Assembly (NCBI GenBank): GCA_003426165.1
Contig: QUAH01000010.1
Span: forward strand, 62,001 to 126,000
Direction of reading: 5' to 3'
Length of the DNA: 64,000 nucleotides
Source of the DNA: Candidatus Saccharicenans subterraneus
GTDB lineage: Bacteria; Acidobacteriota; Aminicenantia; Aminicenantales; Saccharicenantaceae
A program made the translations under genes and the position numbers. The notes beneath the pieces are model-generated. The model saw only the letters and a list, made by a program, of their open reading frames with translations. It did no database searches and had not been told where the DNA came from. Shown piece after piece: positions 49,487-57,601 of this stretch (its first letter is position 1; every line of letters starts with the position of its first letter).

Positions 49487-50755
49487 ATGAAAAACCACAC
49501 GGGTAGGCTGATCCTGGCAATTTTACTGAAAGGCCTGTCGCTTTCTTTCCTGGCCCTGTCCCTGGTGACCGGTCTCTGGTCCCAGGACCGGACCGAAGAT
49601 AAAACGCTGACCCTGCCCCTCGGGCCAAAGCAGTTCCGCGGTCGGTTTGTCAGGCTGCAGAGCGGGCAGCTGTATTCCGCCAGGAAAGGGAAGCCGGTAT
49701 CCTTTGAGGCCATGGTCGGGGAAATGAAAAAGGCCCGTTTGATTCACGTGGGCGAGACCCATGACGACCTGGAAATGCATGAGATGCAGTTCAGGATCAT
49801 TGAAGCCCTGTATCGGCAGGACCCCAACCTGGCCATCGGGCTGGAACAGGTCACGGTTGACCTCCAGCCGGTGCTGGACCGCTGGGTGGCCGGGGAGCTC
49901 GAAGAGGAGCAATTCCTGCGGGAAATTAGCTGGTACGTAACCTGGAATTTCAATTTCAAATATTACAAAAAGATATTTGATTTTGCCCGGGATCACGGGC
50001 TCCCCATTTTCGCCCTGAATGCTCCCAGGAACCTGATATCCAAAGTCCGGATGCAAGGTTATGAGGCCCTGAGCAATGATGAAAAACTGATAATTCCACC
50101 GCTGGACCTGTCCAATCAGGAGCACCGGCAGCTAATCCGGACCATTTTTGAATCAGAAGAAATCCCGCCCCAGATGAAAGGGGCTAACCTGGATTCCATG
50201 TTCGAGGCCCTGTACCGGGCCCAGGTGGCCTGGGATGAAACCATGGGGCGAAATGCCGTCCGGGCTGCCGAAGCCACGGGTCGTCGAGTCGTGGTCCTGG
50301 CTGGCTCCGGCCATATGCTCTACGGTCTGGGCTTGAACTTGCGGGCCGGCCTGATGAGCCGCCTGCCCCAGGTTACGGTCATCGGAGTTCAGGTGGCCGA
50401 GGGGCAGAGCCTGAGGGTTTCCCGTGGTCTGGCTGACTTCATTTACGGAGTAAAATCCAGGGATTACCCGGCCTATCCGGCAGTAAGCGTGAGCCTGAAA
50501 AAGGTAGAAGGGCTGAACAACCTGATTGTTGCCACCCGGCCCACCGAGCCCCTGGCCCGGGCTTCAGGCCTGGAAAAGGGTGATGTGATTCTGTCGGTTG
50601 CCGGAAAAGAGGTGTTTGAAGTCAATGACTTTCGGATGGTTCTGGCCGGCTTCAACTGGGGAGATGAAGTGAAAATTAAGGTCTTGAGAAACGGGGAGGT
50701 GAACACCCTCAATTTGAAGCTGGACCCATCGTTGTTGAAGGACAAAAAAGATTAA
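49487..50755 (+). CDS. ChaN/DUF399-like protein fused to a PDZ domain
   Basis: 422 aa. Signal peptide about 1-32. ChaN-type domain (about 70-310): LIHVGETHDDLEMHEMQFRII with GETH, LAIGLEQVTVDLQPVLDRW, and VVVLAGSGHMLYGLGL with the second conserved His. ChaN of Campylobacter binds heme; others may be hydrolases of the TraB/erythromycin-esterase-like group. The C-terminus (about 330-415) is a PDZ domain (GLEKGDVILSVAGKEVFEVNDFRMVL) that would bind protein tails. AAAGGAG supports the ATG at 49487. Confidence 0.8.
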   Translation: MKNHTGRLILAILLKGLSLSFLALSLVTGLWSQDRTEDKTLTLPLGPKQFRGRFVRLQSGQLYSARKGKPVSFEAMVGEMKKARLIHVGETHDDLEMHEMQFRIIEALYRQDPNLAIGLEQVTVDLQPVLDRWVAGELEEEQFLREISWYVTWNFNFKYYKKIFDFARDHGLPIFALNAPRNLISKVRMQGYEALSNDEKLIIPPLDLSNQEHRQLIRTIFESEEIPPQMKGANLDSMFEALYRAQVAWDETMGRNAVRAAEATGRRVVVLAGSGHMLYGLGLNLRAGLMSRLPQVTVIGVQVAEGQSLRVSRGLADFIYGVKSRDYPAYPAVSVSLKKVEGLNNLIVATRPTEPLARASGLEKGDVILSVAGKEVFEVNDFRMVLAGFNWGDEVKIKVLRNGEVNTLNLKLDPSLLKDKKD

Positions 50756-50863
50756 GCTAACCGATTCAGAGGCTGAAGTAAAAAATTGGACTGGTTAAAA
50801 ATGATATGGTTAGAATTTTGATTTGGCAAAAAATAGAGGCCAAAAAATATGAAGGAGGTTAGG

Positions 50864-52549
50864 ATGCTTACCAGGAAAAAATTAGCCTTGTTAATTCTGG
50901 CAGTCTGGCTATTATCATCAATTTCTCTGGCCGCCGAGGTCATCAAGACCCCGGCTGAGGAGACCCGTTATACCAGGTACAGCCAGTACGAAGATGTGGC
51001 CAGGTTCCTGTCCGTGCTTTCGGCCCGCTATCCTGTGCTCAAAATCAGGATAGCCGGAAGGACAGACGAGGTTGAAAATTACCCTGGCCGGGATCTTTTT
51101 CTGTGCGTCCTGACCGAGGAAGGAGTTAGCGAAGCGGCTGCCCTTAATCGTGACAAGCCAACCATTTTGTTCATTGCCTCCCAGCATGGAAACGAGCAGT
51201 CGGCCAAGGAAGCGGCTTTGAGGCTGATTCGCGACCTGGCGGCCGGAGATTTGAGGCCGTTGCTTAAAAAGCTCAACGTCCTGGTCATGCCCCAGGCCAA
51301 CCCTTACGGGAATTATTTCGATATTCGGCAGAACGAAACCGGCCTGGACCTGAACCGGGACCATGTCAAACTGGAAGGTGAGTCCACCAGGGCCATCCAC
51401 CGGGTCTTCAGTCTTTATCAACCCGAAATTACCTTGGATGTCCATGAAAAAGGTGATGACTATTACCGGGTTTCGGTTGGCTGCGTTTCCAACCTCAACA
51501 TCCACCAATCGCTCCAGGATTATTCCAGGAACACCATATTGAAAGAGATCGAAAAGAAGCTGGACAGGAAGAGAATAACTTTTCACGAGTACCTGGTCAG
51601 CGATGTCCTGGGTATGGATACCTCCTCCGGAGCCAGGTTAGCCCAGGAAGGCACCAGGGAGACGATGCTCCGGTTCAGCACGACTGACCTTAACGACGGT
51701 CGCAACAGCCTGGGAATTTATGAAACCCTGGCCTTCATCCAGGAAGGCGCTTCCCGGCACGACCTGGCCACTCTGGAAGCCAGGACCGGCTGGCAATATC
51801 AGGGTCTGCGAGCCCTGCTGGAAGTCGTGGCCGAGCGTCCGGCCGAGATGCTTAAACTGGTCAGAGAGTTGAGGGCAGGCCTGCTTGTCCGGGCCAGGTT
51901 GCGGGCCAGCGACGACCCGGTGCACCTCAAGATGGCCTATGTCCGGGACCCGAAGCAGCCGCAGCTTACGATCAAAACCTTTGAAACGACCAGGTCCAAC
52001 ATAAGGGGCATTCTCAAAGTTGACAAGAAGGCCGGAGAGTATCTTCTGGCTGAAGATATTGCCCCCTACCAGGGGCCGTCGCGCCTTAAAGTCATAGACC
52101 GGGTGGAGAAAAACTGGTTTCCTTTAGTTGAATCCAGGCTGACCGTCAGGCGGCCGGCCGGGTACATCATTCCGGCCGAGAGGCTTGATTTGGCCGAGGT
52201 TTTGGTCCAGCATGGTCTCCGGGTCCAGATGCTGGAAAGAGCTGCCCTGGTCCAGGTTACCGGCTATAAGGTTACGGCCGTGGTTCCGGCCAGCGCCGAT
52301 TACCTGGCCCCGGAAAAGCTGGAAGTTCAGCCTGAACAGCTTAAAATACCCTTCAAACGCGGGGATTTCTATATAGACTGCGAACAGCCTGGGGCCAACC
52401 TGATTCCCTGCCTGCTGGAACCCCAGTCTGATTACGGTTTGATCCGATACTTCAGGTTCAAGCTTGTTCCCGAAGCCGGCGATTATTTTGCCATCTACCG
52501 GGTGGAGGAGCCTGCGGCCCTGCCTCTGGTTGGCTACAAGGGCTGGTAA
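50864..52549 (+). CDS. Exported M14-family zinc carboxypeptidase-like protein
   Basis: 561 aa from the ATG at 50864, which has GGAGG 6 nt upstream; an ATG 15 bp earlier reads through that site. Signal peptide 1-24. Zinc site H108-x2-E111 (SQHGNEQSAKEA) and His194 (LDVHEKGDD); substrate Arg in LDLNRDH (Arg165). The catalytic Glu region is less clear. The C-terminal 230 residues form a family-specific extension. Likely a periplasmic peptidase removing C-terminal residues, possibly from cell-wall peptides. It sits with other exported hydrolases. Confidence 0.85.
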   Translation: MLTRKKLALLILAVWLLSSISLAAEVIKTPAEETRYTRYSQYEDVARFLSVLSARYPVLKIRIAGRTDEVENYPGRDLFLCVLTEEGVSEAAALNRDKPTILFIASQHGNEQSAKEAALRLIRDLAAGDLRPLLKKLNVLVMPQANPYGNYFDIRQNETGLDLNRDHVKLEGESTRAIHRVFSLYQPEITLDVHEKGDDYYRVSVGCVSNLNIHQSLQDYSRNTILKEIEKKLDRKRITFHEYLVSDVLGMDTSSGARLAQEGTRETMLRFSTTDLNDGRNSLGIYETLAFIQEGASRHDLATLEARTGWQYQGLRALLEVVAERPAEMLKLVRELRAGLLVRARLRASDDPVHLKMAYVRDPKQPQLTIKTFETTRSNIRGILKVDKKAGEYLLAEDIAPYQGPSRLKVIDRVEKNWFPLVESRLTVRRPAGYIIPAERLDLAEVLVQHGLRVQMLERAALVQVTGYKVTAVVPASADYLAPEKLEVQPEQLKIPFKRGDFYIDCEQPGANLIPCLLEPQSDYGLIRYFRFKLVPEAGDYFAIYRVEEPAALPLVGYKGW

Positions 52550-52553
52550 ACCT

Positions 52554-53222
52554 TTATTTCCCGGCCTGCTCCTGGGCTATCTTTTTGAGCTTTTCGTTGG
52601 CGATAATGCCCAGGTCCACCCGCCGATTCTGCTGGCGACCTTCTGGCGTGTCGTTGGAAGCTATGGGCTGGTCGGGACCGTAACCGGTCACTGAAAAGCG
52701 CGCGGACTGGACCCCGAGCTGGGCCAGGTAGTTGGCCACGGCCTTGGCCCTTCTTTCGGACAGAATCAGGTTGTATTCCCTGGTTCCGGTGGAATCGGTG
52801 TGGCCTTCTATTATGATGTTGGTATCTGGATACTTGTTCAGGATGACCGCCAGCTTCTTGAGGTTCTCCTGGCTGGCCGGGCGCAGGTCGTATTTATCCA
52901 CGTCGAATAGCAGTCCGGAATCGAAGGTAATCTTTATGCCCTCGCCAATTCTTTCCACCTTGGCCCCTTCCAGGTCCCGGCGCATTTCCTCGGCCTGTTT
53001 GTCCATCTGGCGTCCGATGTAAGCTCCGGCCGCTCCGCCCACGGCCGCCCCGATTATGGCCCCGGCCAGAGTGCTGCCGGCAATTTTGCCCACCACCGCC
53101 CCGGCCACCGCTCCGCCGGCCGCGCCTATGGTCGCGCCCTTGGCTGTCTTGCTCCAGCTGGCGCACCTGAAATTAAAACTTATCAGGCACAGGACCAGCA
53201 CCAGAGGAAGAATTCTTTTCAT
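52554..53222 (-). CDS. OmpA-family envelope protein with glycine zipper
   Basis: 222 aa. Signal peptide ends near FNFRC, which is possibly a lipid-modified Cys. Glycine-zipper segment (about 28-70, GAAGGAVAGAVVGKIAG) and a short helix, then the OmpA C-terminal peptidoglycan-binding domain (about 100-212): NIIIEGHTDSTGTREYNLILSERRAKAVANYL and GYGPDQPIASNDTPEGRQQNRRVDL. It anchors the outer membrane to peptidoglycan, like E. coli YiaD. Convergent with the M14 gene, 4 bp apart. Confidence 0.92.
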   Translation of the reverse strand: MKRILPLVLVLCLISFNFRCASWSKTAKGATIGAAGGAVAGAVVGKIAGSTLAGAIIGAAVGGAAGAYIGRQMDKQAEEMRRDLEGAKVERIGEGIKITFDSGLLFDVDKYDLRPASQENLKKLAVILNKYPDTNIIIEGHTDSTGTREYNLILSERRAKAVANYLAQLGVQSARFSVTGYGPDQPIASNDTPEGRQQNRRVDLGIIANEKLKKIAQEQAGK

Positions 53223-53276
53223 GATAGCCTCCCTTTTCTGTTTTCGTACAGATATAGTCTATAACACTGGCCTTTA

Positions 53277-56200
53277 TCATAAAAGCCTTTTTATTTTTTC
53301 CATGAACTCCCCCGGGCCGGCCTGCCTGGAGTAAGATGCTGGGGCCTTCTGGCCGAGCTTTGTCAGGCTCAATTCGTAGAAAATAGCGTAGGGTCCCGAC
53401 GGGAACTTCTGGCTGTAATCGATGATATTCTGGTATTTAGTTCTGGCTTCAGCCGACCGACCGAGCTTTTCCAGGCACAGGGCCTCCAGGAAATCCTGAA
53501 TTCGCTGGTCCGGGTCATAAGGACGCCCGGTTCCCAGGGTTTCCGGGTATTCCCGGGAACGGGCAATTTCAGACCGGGCCGCGGCCCAGTTCTTTTCCAG
53601 CATAAGGTCGAGAGCCAGATGGAGATGGGTTTTTTCAAAAAGAGAGTGAACTTCGCTGGCTCCCTCGTAGGGCAGGACGCGCATCCTGTCCAGAAGGGCA
53701 GAGGCCTGTTCATAGCGACTGGCGGCCAGAAGAGCTTTTACGGTATTTGATTGAATGTAAATATTATCGGGAAATTTCTCTGAAGCCTGAAGGGAGTGTT
53801 CCAGAGCGATTTGGTTGTAGCCTCTGGCTAACTCATGGGTTATAAGGTGATGCCAGGTTCGCCAGGCCTCAGGAGCCAGGTCTTTGGCTTTTTGCAAGTC
53901 CAGGTAGGCCGCACCGGGATCTTCAGTATTGAGGTGGGCCCTGGCTATAAACACCGGATAATAATCGGCTTCATCCAGACTGGCAAACATTTTCCTGGCT
54001 TCTGACCAGCGACCCTTATGCCAGTATATCAGGCCCAGGTAATAGCGAAATTTCCAGCAATCTGGTTTTCTCTCGGTAGCCCATTCAAAAATCGGGATTG
54101 ATTCTTCTCGAAAGGGAAAAACCAGCCAGGAGGAGGCCTTGGCCGCCCGGTCGAGAAGGACAAGACTCTTTTCCCGGTCGTTATCTCTGCATAAAAAGGA
54201 TTGCCAGGCCAGGACCTCCGGGTTTTCGGGGGCCAGGGAGAGCAGTTCGGCGGCCTGCTGTGGCTGGCCGGTTCTCCAGTAATATAGGGCCAGTTCCAGG
54301 TAAGTTTCGGCCGGGAATTCATTGCGAATCATATTTTGAAAATCATGCAGGCTTCTGGTGTCACGTTTAAGCAGGTATAACTCATACCTGGCCAGGTGGT
54401 TCAGGGGCTCCAGTTCCAGGAGCTGGCGAGCACATTTGATGGCTTCTTTTTCTTTCCCCTGGAGGCGCAGGGCCGAGACCAGAAGCTCGTAGGGCAGGGG
54501 ATTTTGGCCGTCGCGGTCAGCAGCCCGGCGGGCAAAGTCTTCTGCGCCGGAGTAATCCTTTTCGGCCAGGGCCATTTCTGCCAGTTGAAGATAGGCCGGC
54601 CCGGCCAGGGCCGGAGACCTGGCGGCCCACCCCAGGGTTTCCCTGGCGTCGCTAAAGTGGTCGAATTTACGGGCAATCAATCCATAAACGTAATTGGCTT
54701 CAGGGTCATACATGGAAATTTCCAGTCCGCGCCGGGCATGGTCTAGGGCTGTCTGGTATTCCCCCCGGCGAAGATAGAGCTCGGCCAGCCGGGTCAGGGC
54801 CGCAAGATGCTCTGGCTCTTTTTTTATGACTTCCAGGTATTTTTCCAGGGCCTCGGCGTAGTTCCTCTCATTTTCCAGGTTTTGAGCGACCAGGAAGAGG
54901 GCTTCAGCCGAATCTCCCGAGGGGTGATGGAACTTCAGCGGGCGATTAAGTTCCCTGTCCTTGGCGGCCTGATGGATGGTTTTTGCTCCGAGAGAGATGA
55001 CCAGCTTTTCAGGAGAAGAAACATCTTTTAACCTGATGGTCATATTTTGTGCCGGCCTGAGGTTTATTTGGCCGCGGAATATTTCCCGACTTTCTTCTTT
55101 CACCACCAGCGTGTCTCTTATTTCTTCCAGGGCATAAAGGCCGAGCCCCAGTCCGTCTTCCCCAAGATTCAGGCTCAGGGCAACAACCGGGGAGGCCCCG
55201 GCCAGGGGTCCAATACCACTGTAGGGAAACCAGATTTCCTTCCAGGAATCGGACACGCCCGGGAAAAAGGCTCCGTGGTCGGACTGATTCAGAAGCCTCC
55301 CGGCCTGGGGTTCGGTGTACTGGCCGTCGGAATCGGTCAGCAGGTCCACCCAGATTTCACCGGCCCGGCTCAGGTCCCAGATCCAGATCTTCTTGCCCGG
55401 CATGTCGGAATAAAAGGCCTGGTGCCCAAAGCCAAAATCGGAGGACTGGTAGTAGCCACCGTAAAAATGGTCGTAGGTTCCGACCACGAAGTAACTCTTG
55501 GAGCCGCCAAAATCGTTGTTTCGGTACCAGGACAGATCACGGCCCTGGCCATCTACCGGCCAGGGTTCAAGGGGGGTCGAATAATCATGACCTATCTGGT
55601 ATTTTCCAGGGAATATGTACTTCAAGTCAGAAGTGGCCGGAACGGCCGCGCACATCCAGGCATAGTAAGACTGTCGTATGGGCCCCGGGTTGGTCCAGCG
55701 GGCAGCCGTCTCAAAATAGGCACGGTCAGGATGGATGGTTACCGTGACCTGCCAGCGGGTTCGCGAGGGCCAGTCATAGTTGCCGACGGTGCAGGCCAGG
55801 CTGCCGTCATCCTTTTTTTCGAGGTAATAGTCGACCGGGGTGGCGGTGGAGGGGGCGTGCCCGATGACTCCAAAGTTGAATTCTATGCCGCCCGAAGTCC
55901 AGGGGCCGCGGAGGGCGATTTCCCTGAATTTAAGAACCCGGTTGGTGTAGAGGAAATCCTTTCCTGTTTTCAGGTCGCGGGCTCCCCAGACCTTGCCGCC
56001 GACTTCCGGCAAAATGGAAACCTCGAGGTATTTGTTCTTGAGCTTGATCACCGTCCAGTCCTGCGGCCTGGAATCCTGGCTGAACCCGTTGAAAACAAAA
56101 TAGGGATAAATCCTGGTGCCGGAACCCCAGAGAGAGGACCGGGCAAAAACCGGAACGGGATCCGGGTCGTAGAAAGGATAGGTGGTTATGGTTTCGCGCT

Positions 56201-56312
56201 CTAGTGAAAATGATGGTTGCCGGCCGGAATTACAGCCGGACAGCAATAAACACATCAGAAAAAAGAGAATAAGCCAGTTATTTCTCCACCCGGATAATTT
56301 AAATTCCTTCAT
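53277..56312 (-). CDS. DUF5107 domain lipoprotein with TPR repeats
   Basis: 1011 aa. Lipobox LLLSGC (residues 22-27). The N-terminal half (about 60-460) is a galactose-mutarotase-like beta-sandwich of the DUF5107 type: LKNKYLEVSILPEVGGKVWGARD, GGIEFNFGVIGHAPSTATPVDYY and ETAARWTNPGPIRQSYYAWMCAA. The C-terminal half (about 475-985) is a series of tetratricopeptide-like helices (YAEALEKYLEVIKKEPEHLAALTRL, YQTALDHARRGLEI). Probably binds a glycan at the envelope. It follows the MBL-fold gene on the same strand, with a structured hairpin in the 79-bp gap. Confidence 0.82.
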   Translation of the reverse strand: MKEFKLSGWRNNWLILFFLMCLLLSGCNSGRQPSFSLERETITTYPFYDPDPVPVFARSSLWGSGTRIYPYFVFNGFSQDSRPQDWTVIKLKNKYLEVSILPEVGGKVWGARDLKTGKDFLYTNRVLKFREIALRGPWTSGGIEFNFGVIGHAPSTATPVDYYLEKKDDGSLACTVGNYDWPSRTRWQVTVTIHPDRAYFETAARWTNPGPIRQSYYAWMCAAVPATSDLKYIFPGKYQIGHDYSTPLEPWPVDGQGRDLSWYRNNDFGGSKSYFVVGTYDHFYGGYYQSSDFGFGHQAFYSDMPGKKIWIWDLSRAGEIWVDLLTDSDGQYTEPQAGRLLNQSDHGAFFPGVSDSWKEIWFPYSGIGPLAGASPVVALSLNLGEDGLGLGLYALEEIRDTLVVKEESREIFRGQINLRPAQNMTIRLKDVSSPEKLVISLGAKTIHQAAKDRELNRPLKFHHPSGDSAEALFLVAQNLENERNYAEALEKYLEVIKKEPEHLAALTRLAELYLRRGEYQTALDHARRGLEISMYDPEANYVYGLIARKFDHFSDARETLGWAARSPALAGPAYLQLAEMALAEKDYSGAEDFARRAADRDGQNPLPYELLVSALRLQGKEKEAIKCARQLLELEPLNHLARYELYLLKRDTRSLHDFQNMIRNEFPAETYLELALYYWRTGQPQQAAELLSLAPENPEVLAWQSFLCRDNDREKSLVLLDRAAKASSWLVFPFREESIPIFEWATERKPDCWKFRYYLGLIYWHKGRWSEARKMFASLDEADYYPVFIARAHLNTEDPGAAYLDLQKAKDLAPEAWRTWHHLITHELARGYNQIALEHSLQASEKFPDNIYIQSNTVKALLAASRYEQASALLDRMRVLPYEGASEVHSLFEKTHLHLALDLMLEKNWAAARSEIARSREYPETLGTGRPYDPDQRIQDFLEALCLEKLGRSAEARTKYQNIIDYSQKFPSGPYAIFYELSLTKLGQKAPASYSRQAGPGEFMEKIKRLL

Positions 56313-56331
56313 GTTATATCTCCAGAGTGCG

Positions 56332-56386
56332 GCCGGTCGTATGACTGGACCTGAAAGGTGGTTTTCTTACCAGGTCCGGAACCGGC
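56332..56386. repeat. Two-tier inverted repeat between the MBL-fold and DUF5107 genes
   Basis: Outer arms GCCGGT (56332-56337) and ACCGGC (56381-56386); inner arms GGACCTG (56347-56353) and CAGGTCC (56371-56377). It forms a long hairpin in the mRNA between the two minus-strand genes, 20 nt before the DUF5107 start. No T-run follows on that strand, so it is more likely an mRNA processing or stability element than a terminator. Confidence 0.5.
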
Positions 56387-56391
56387 AAAAG

Positions 56392-57315
56392 TTATTTTTT
56401 TTCTTTGATTTCCTGGTAAATAATTTCCACCAGCGGGGGACGCCTGACCTGCGAACCGGCCGCAGGCGGCTGCACTCCGAAGGCTGCTTTGATATCATCC
56501 AGGGTCTTGCCCTGTTCCATCATTTCCCGGATTTTAGCTTCTTTGTCTTTCAGGCTGGCGATCAGGCCGGCCACCTCCTGGCGTCCTGCCGGTTCAGCAT
56601 GACCGGACAGGAAAATTTCAATTTCTGGCCGGTAGTCGAGCATGGCCTGCAGGGTATTCAGGTAACCGTAAAAGGTGCCGTTCTTGTGCTTGTGAATCAG
56701 CGGGTCCCGGCCATAGAACATCAGGTCGCCGGCGATGGCCACCCGGCTCTCCGGGATGAAAATGATAGTATCACCGCTGGTATGAGCCGGACCGAAATTC
56801 CTGAGTTCCAGCCTGGTGCCCTCAAAATCAATCAGCATCTTTCCCTCGTAGGTTTCGGTTGGCAGGATGTCCTTGAGTTCCGGGGTCTGTTCCACCGCCG
56901 GTAACATTTCTTCATAGGTCTTTCGGTGAGATAAAATCTTGACTTTTTCCTGTAGTCCCCTCAGCCCGTTAACATGGTCTCCGTCGCTATGGGTCAGCAA
57001 AATCATTCCCAGCGGCCGGGCTGAAATTTTCTGTATTTCGGCCAGCATGTCCTTAAAGGACTCGGGCGTCATCTTGGCATCAATCAGCAGGTTGGTTTTC
57101 TTCCCGGTTATCAAGAAACAATTGGCGCCCGACCCGCCCTTGATGATGTATACATTATCCTTGATTTTTTCTATGGACAGGGGCGGTGGGGAGCCGGGTT
57201 GCTGGGCAAAGGCCAGGGCTGCGGTCATGGTCAAACACAATACCAGAGCCATGCCCACGGCCACCAACCTGACTGAACCCTTTAAGGTTATTTTTTTTGA
57301 TCGCAGATCTCTCAC
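56392..57315 (-). CDS. Exported metallo-beta-lactamase-fold hydrolase
   Basis: 307 aa from a GTG (57313-57315) preceded by GGAGGG. Signal peptide about 14-38 (LVAVGMALVLCLTMTAALAFAQ). MBL metal motifs: THSDGDH (108-114), where the second His of HxHxDH is Asp111, then GPAHTSGDTIIF, AGDLMFYG and LSGHAEPAG. Family members include periplasmic lactonases, thioesterases and glyoxalase II-like enzymes; the substrate here is unknown. A helical C-terminal tail (about 245-307) may be for oligomerisation. First gene before DUF5107. Confidence 0.85.
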   Translation of the reverse strand: MRDLRSKKITLKGSVRLVAVGMALVLCLTMTAALAFAQQPGSPPPLSIEKIKDNVYIIKGGSGANCFLITGKKTNLLIDAKMTPESFKDMLAEIQKISARPLGMILLTHSDGDHVNGLRGLQEKVKILSHRKTYEEMLPAVEQTPELKDILPTETYEGKMLIDFEGTRLELRNFGPAHTSGDTIIFIPESRVAIAGDLMFYGRDPLIHKHKNGTFYGYLNTLQAMLDYRPEIEIFLSGHAEPAGRQEVAGLIASLKDKEAKIREMMEQGKTLDDIKAAFGVQPPAAGSQVRRPPLVEIIYQEIKEKK

Positions 57316-57495
57316 AGAGCCCTCCTTTTATTATTCTTTTTCTTGCCTCTTCTTTATACCACAGGCCCCGACAAAATTACACACCCTTCACCATTCCAAT
57401 TGTCATAGTTTGAGCTCTGTGGTTCTTGGCTGGGAAAACTCCAGGACCTGGAGGCTGGGCCTGGTCATCTAATCTAATCGGAAGGCCGGCCTGAA

Positions 57496-57525
57496 TTGAC
57501 ACTTCTGAAAAATATGTTTTATGAT
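57496..57525 (+). promoter_or_regulatory. Sigma70-like promoter for the GH36-like gene
   Basis: Perfect TTGACA (57496-57501), 18-bp spacer, TATGAT (57520-57525), 76 bp before the ATG at 57602. Confidence 0.6.
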
Positions 57526-57601
57526 TGGCGGGAAAAATCAGTTGGCAGGTTTTCTTCCCGGCCACCAGTCGAGATAAACTAATTAAAAAAGGAAACCTTC
57601 G

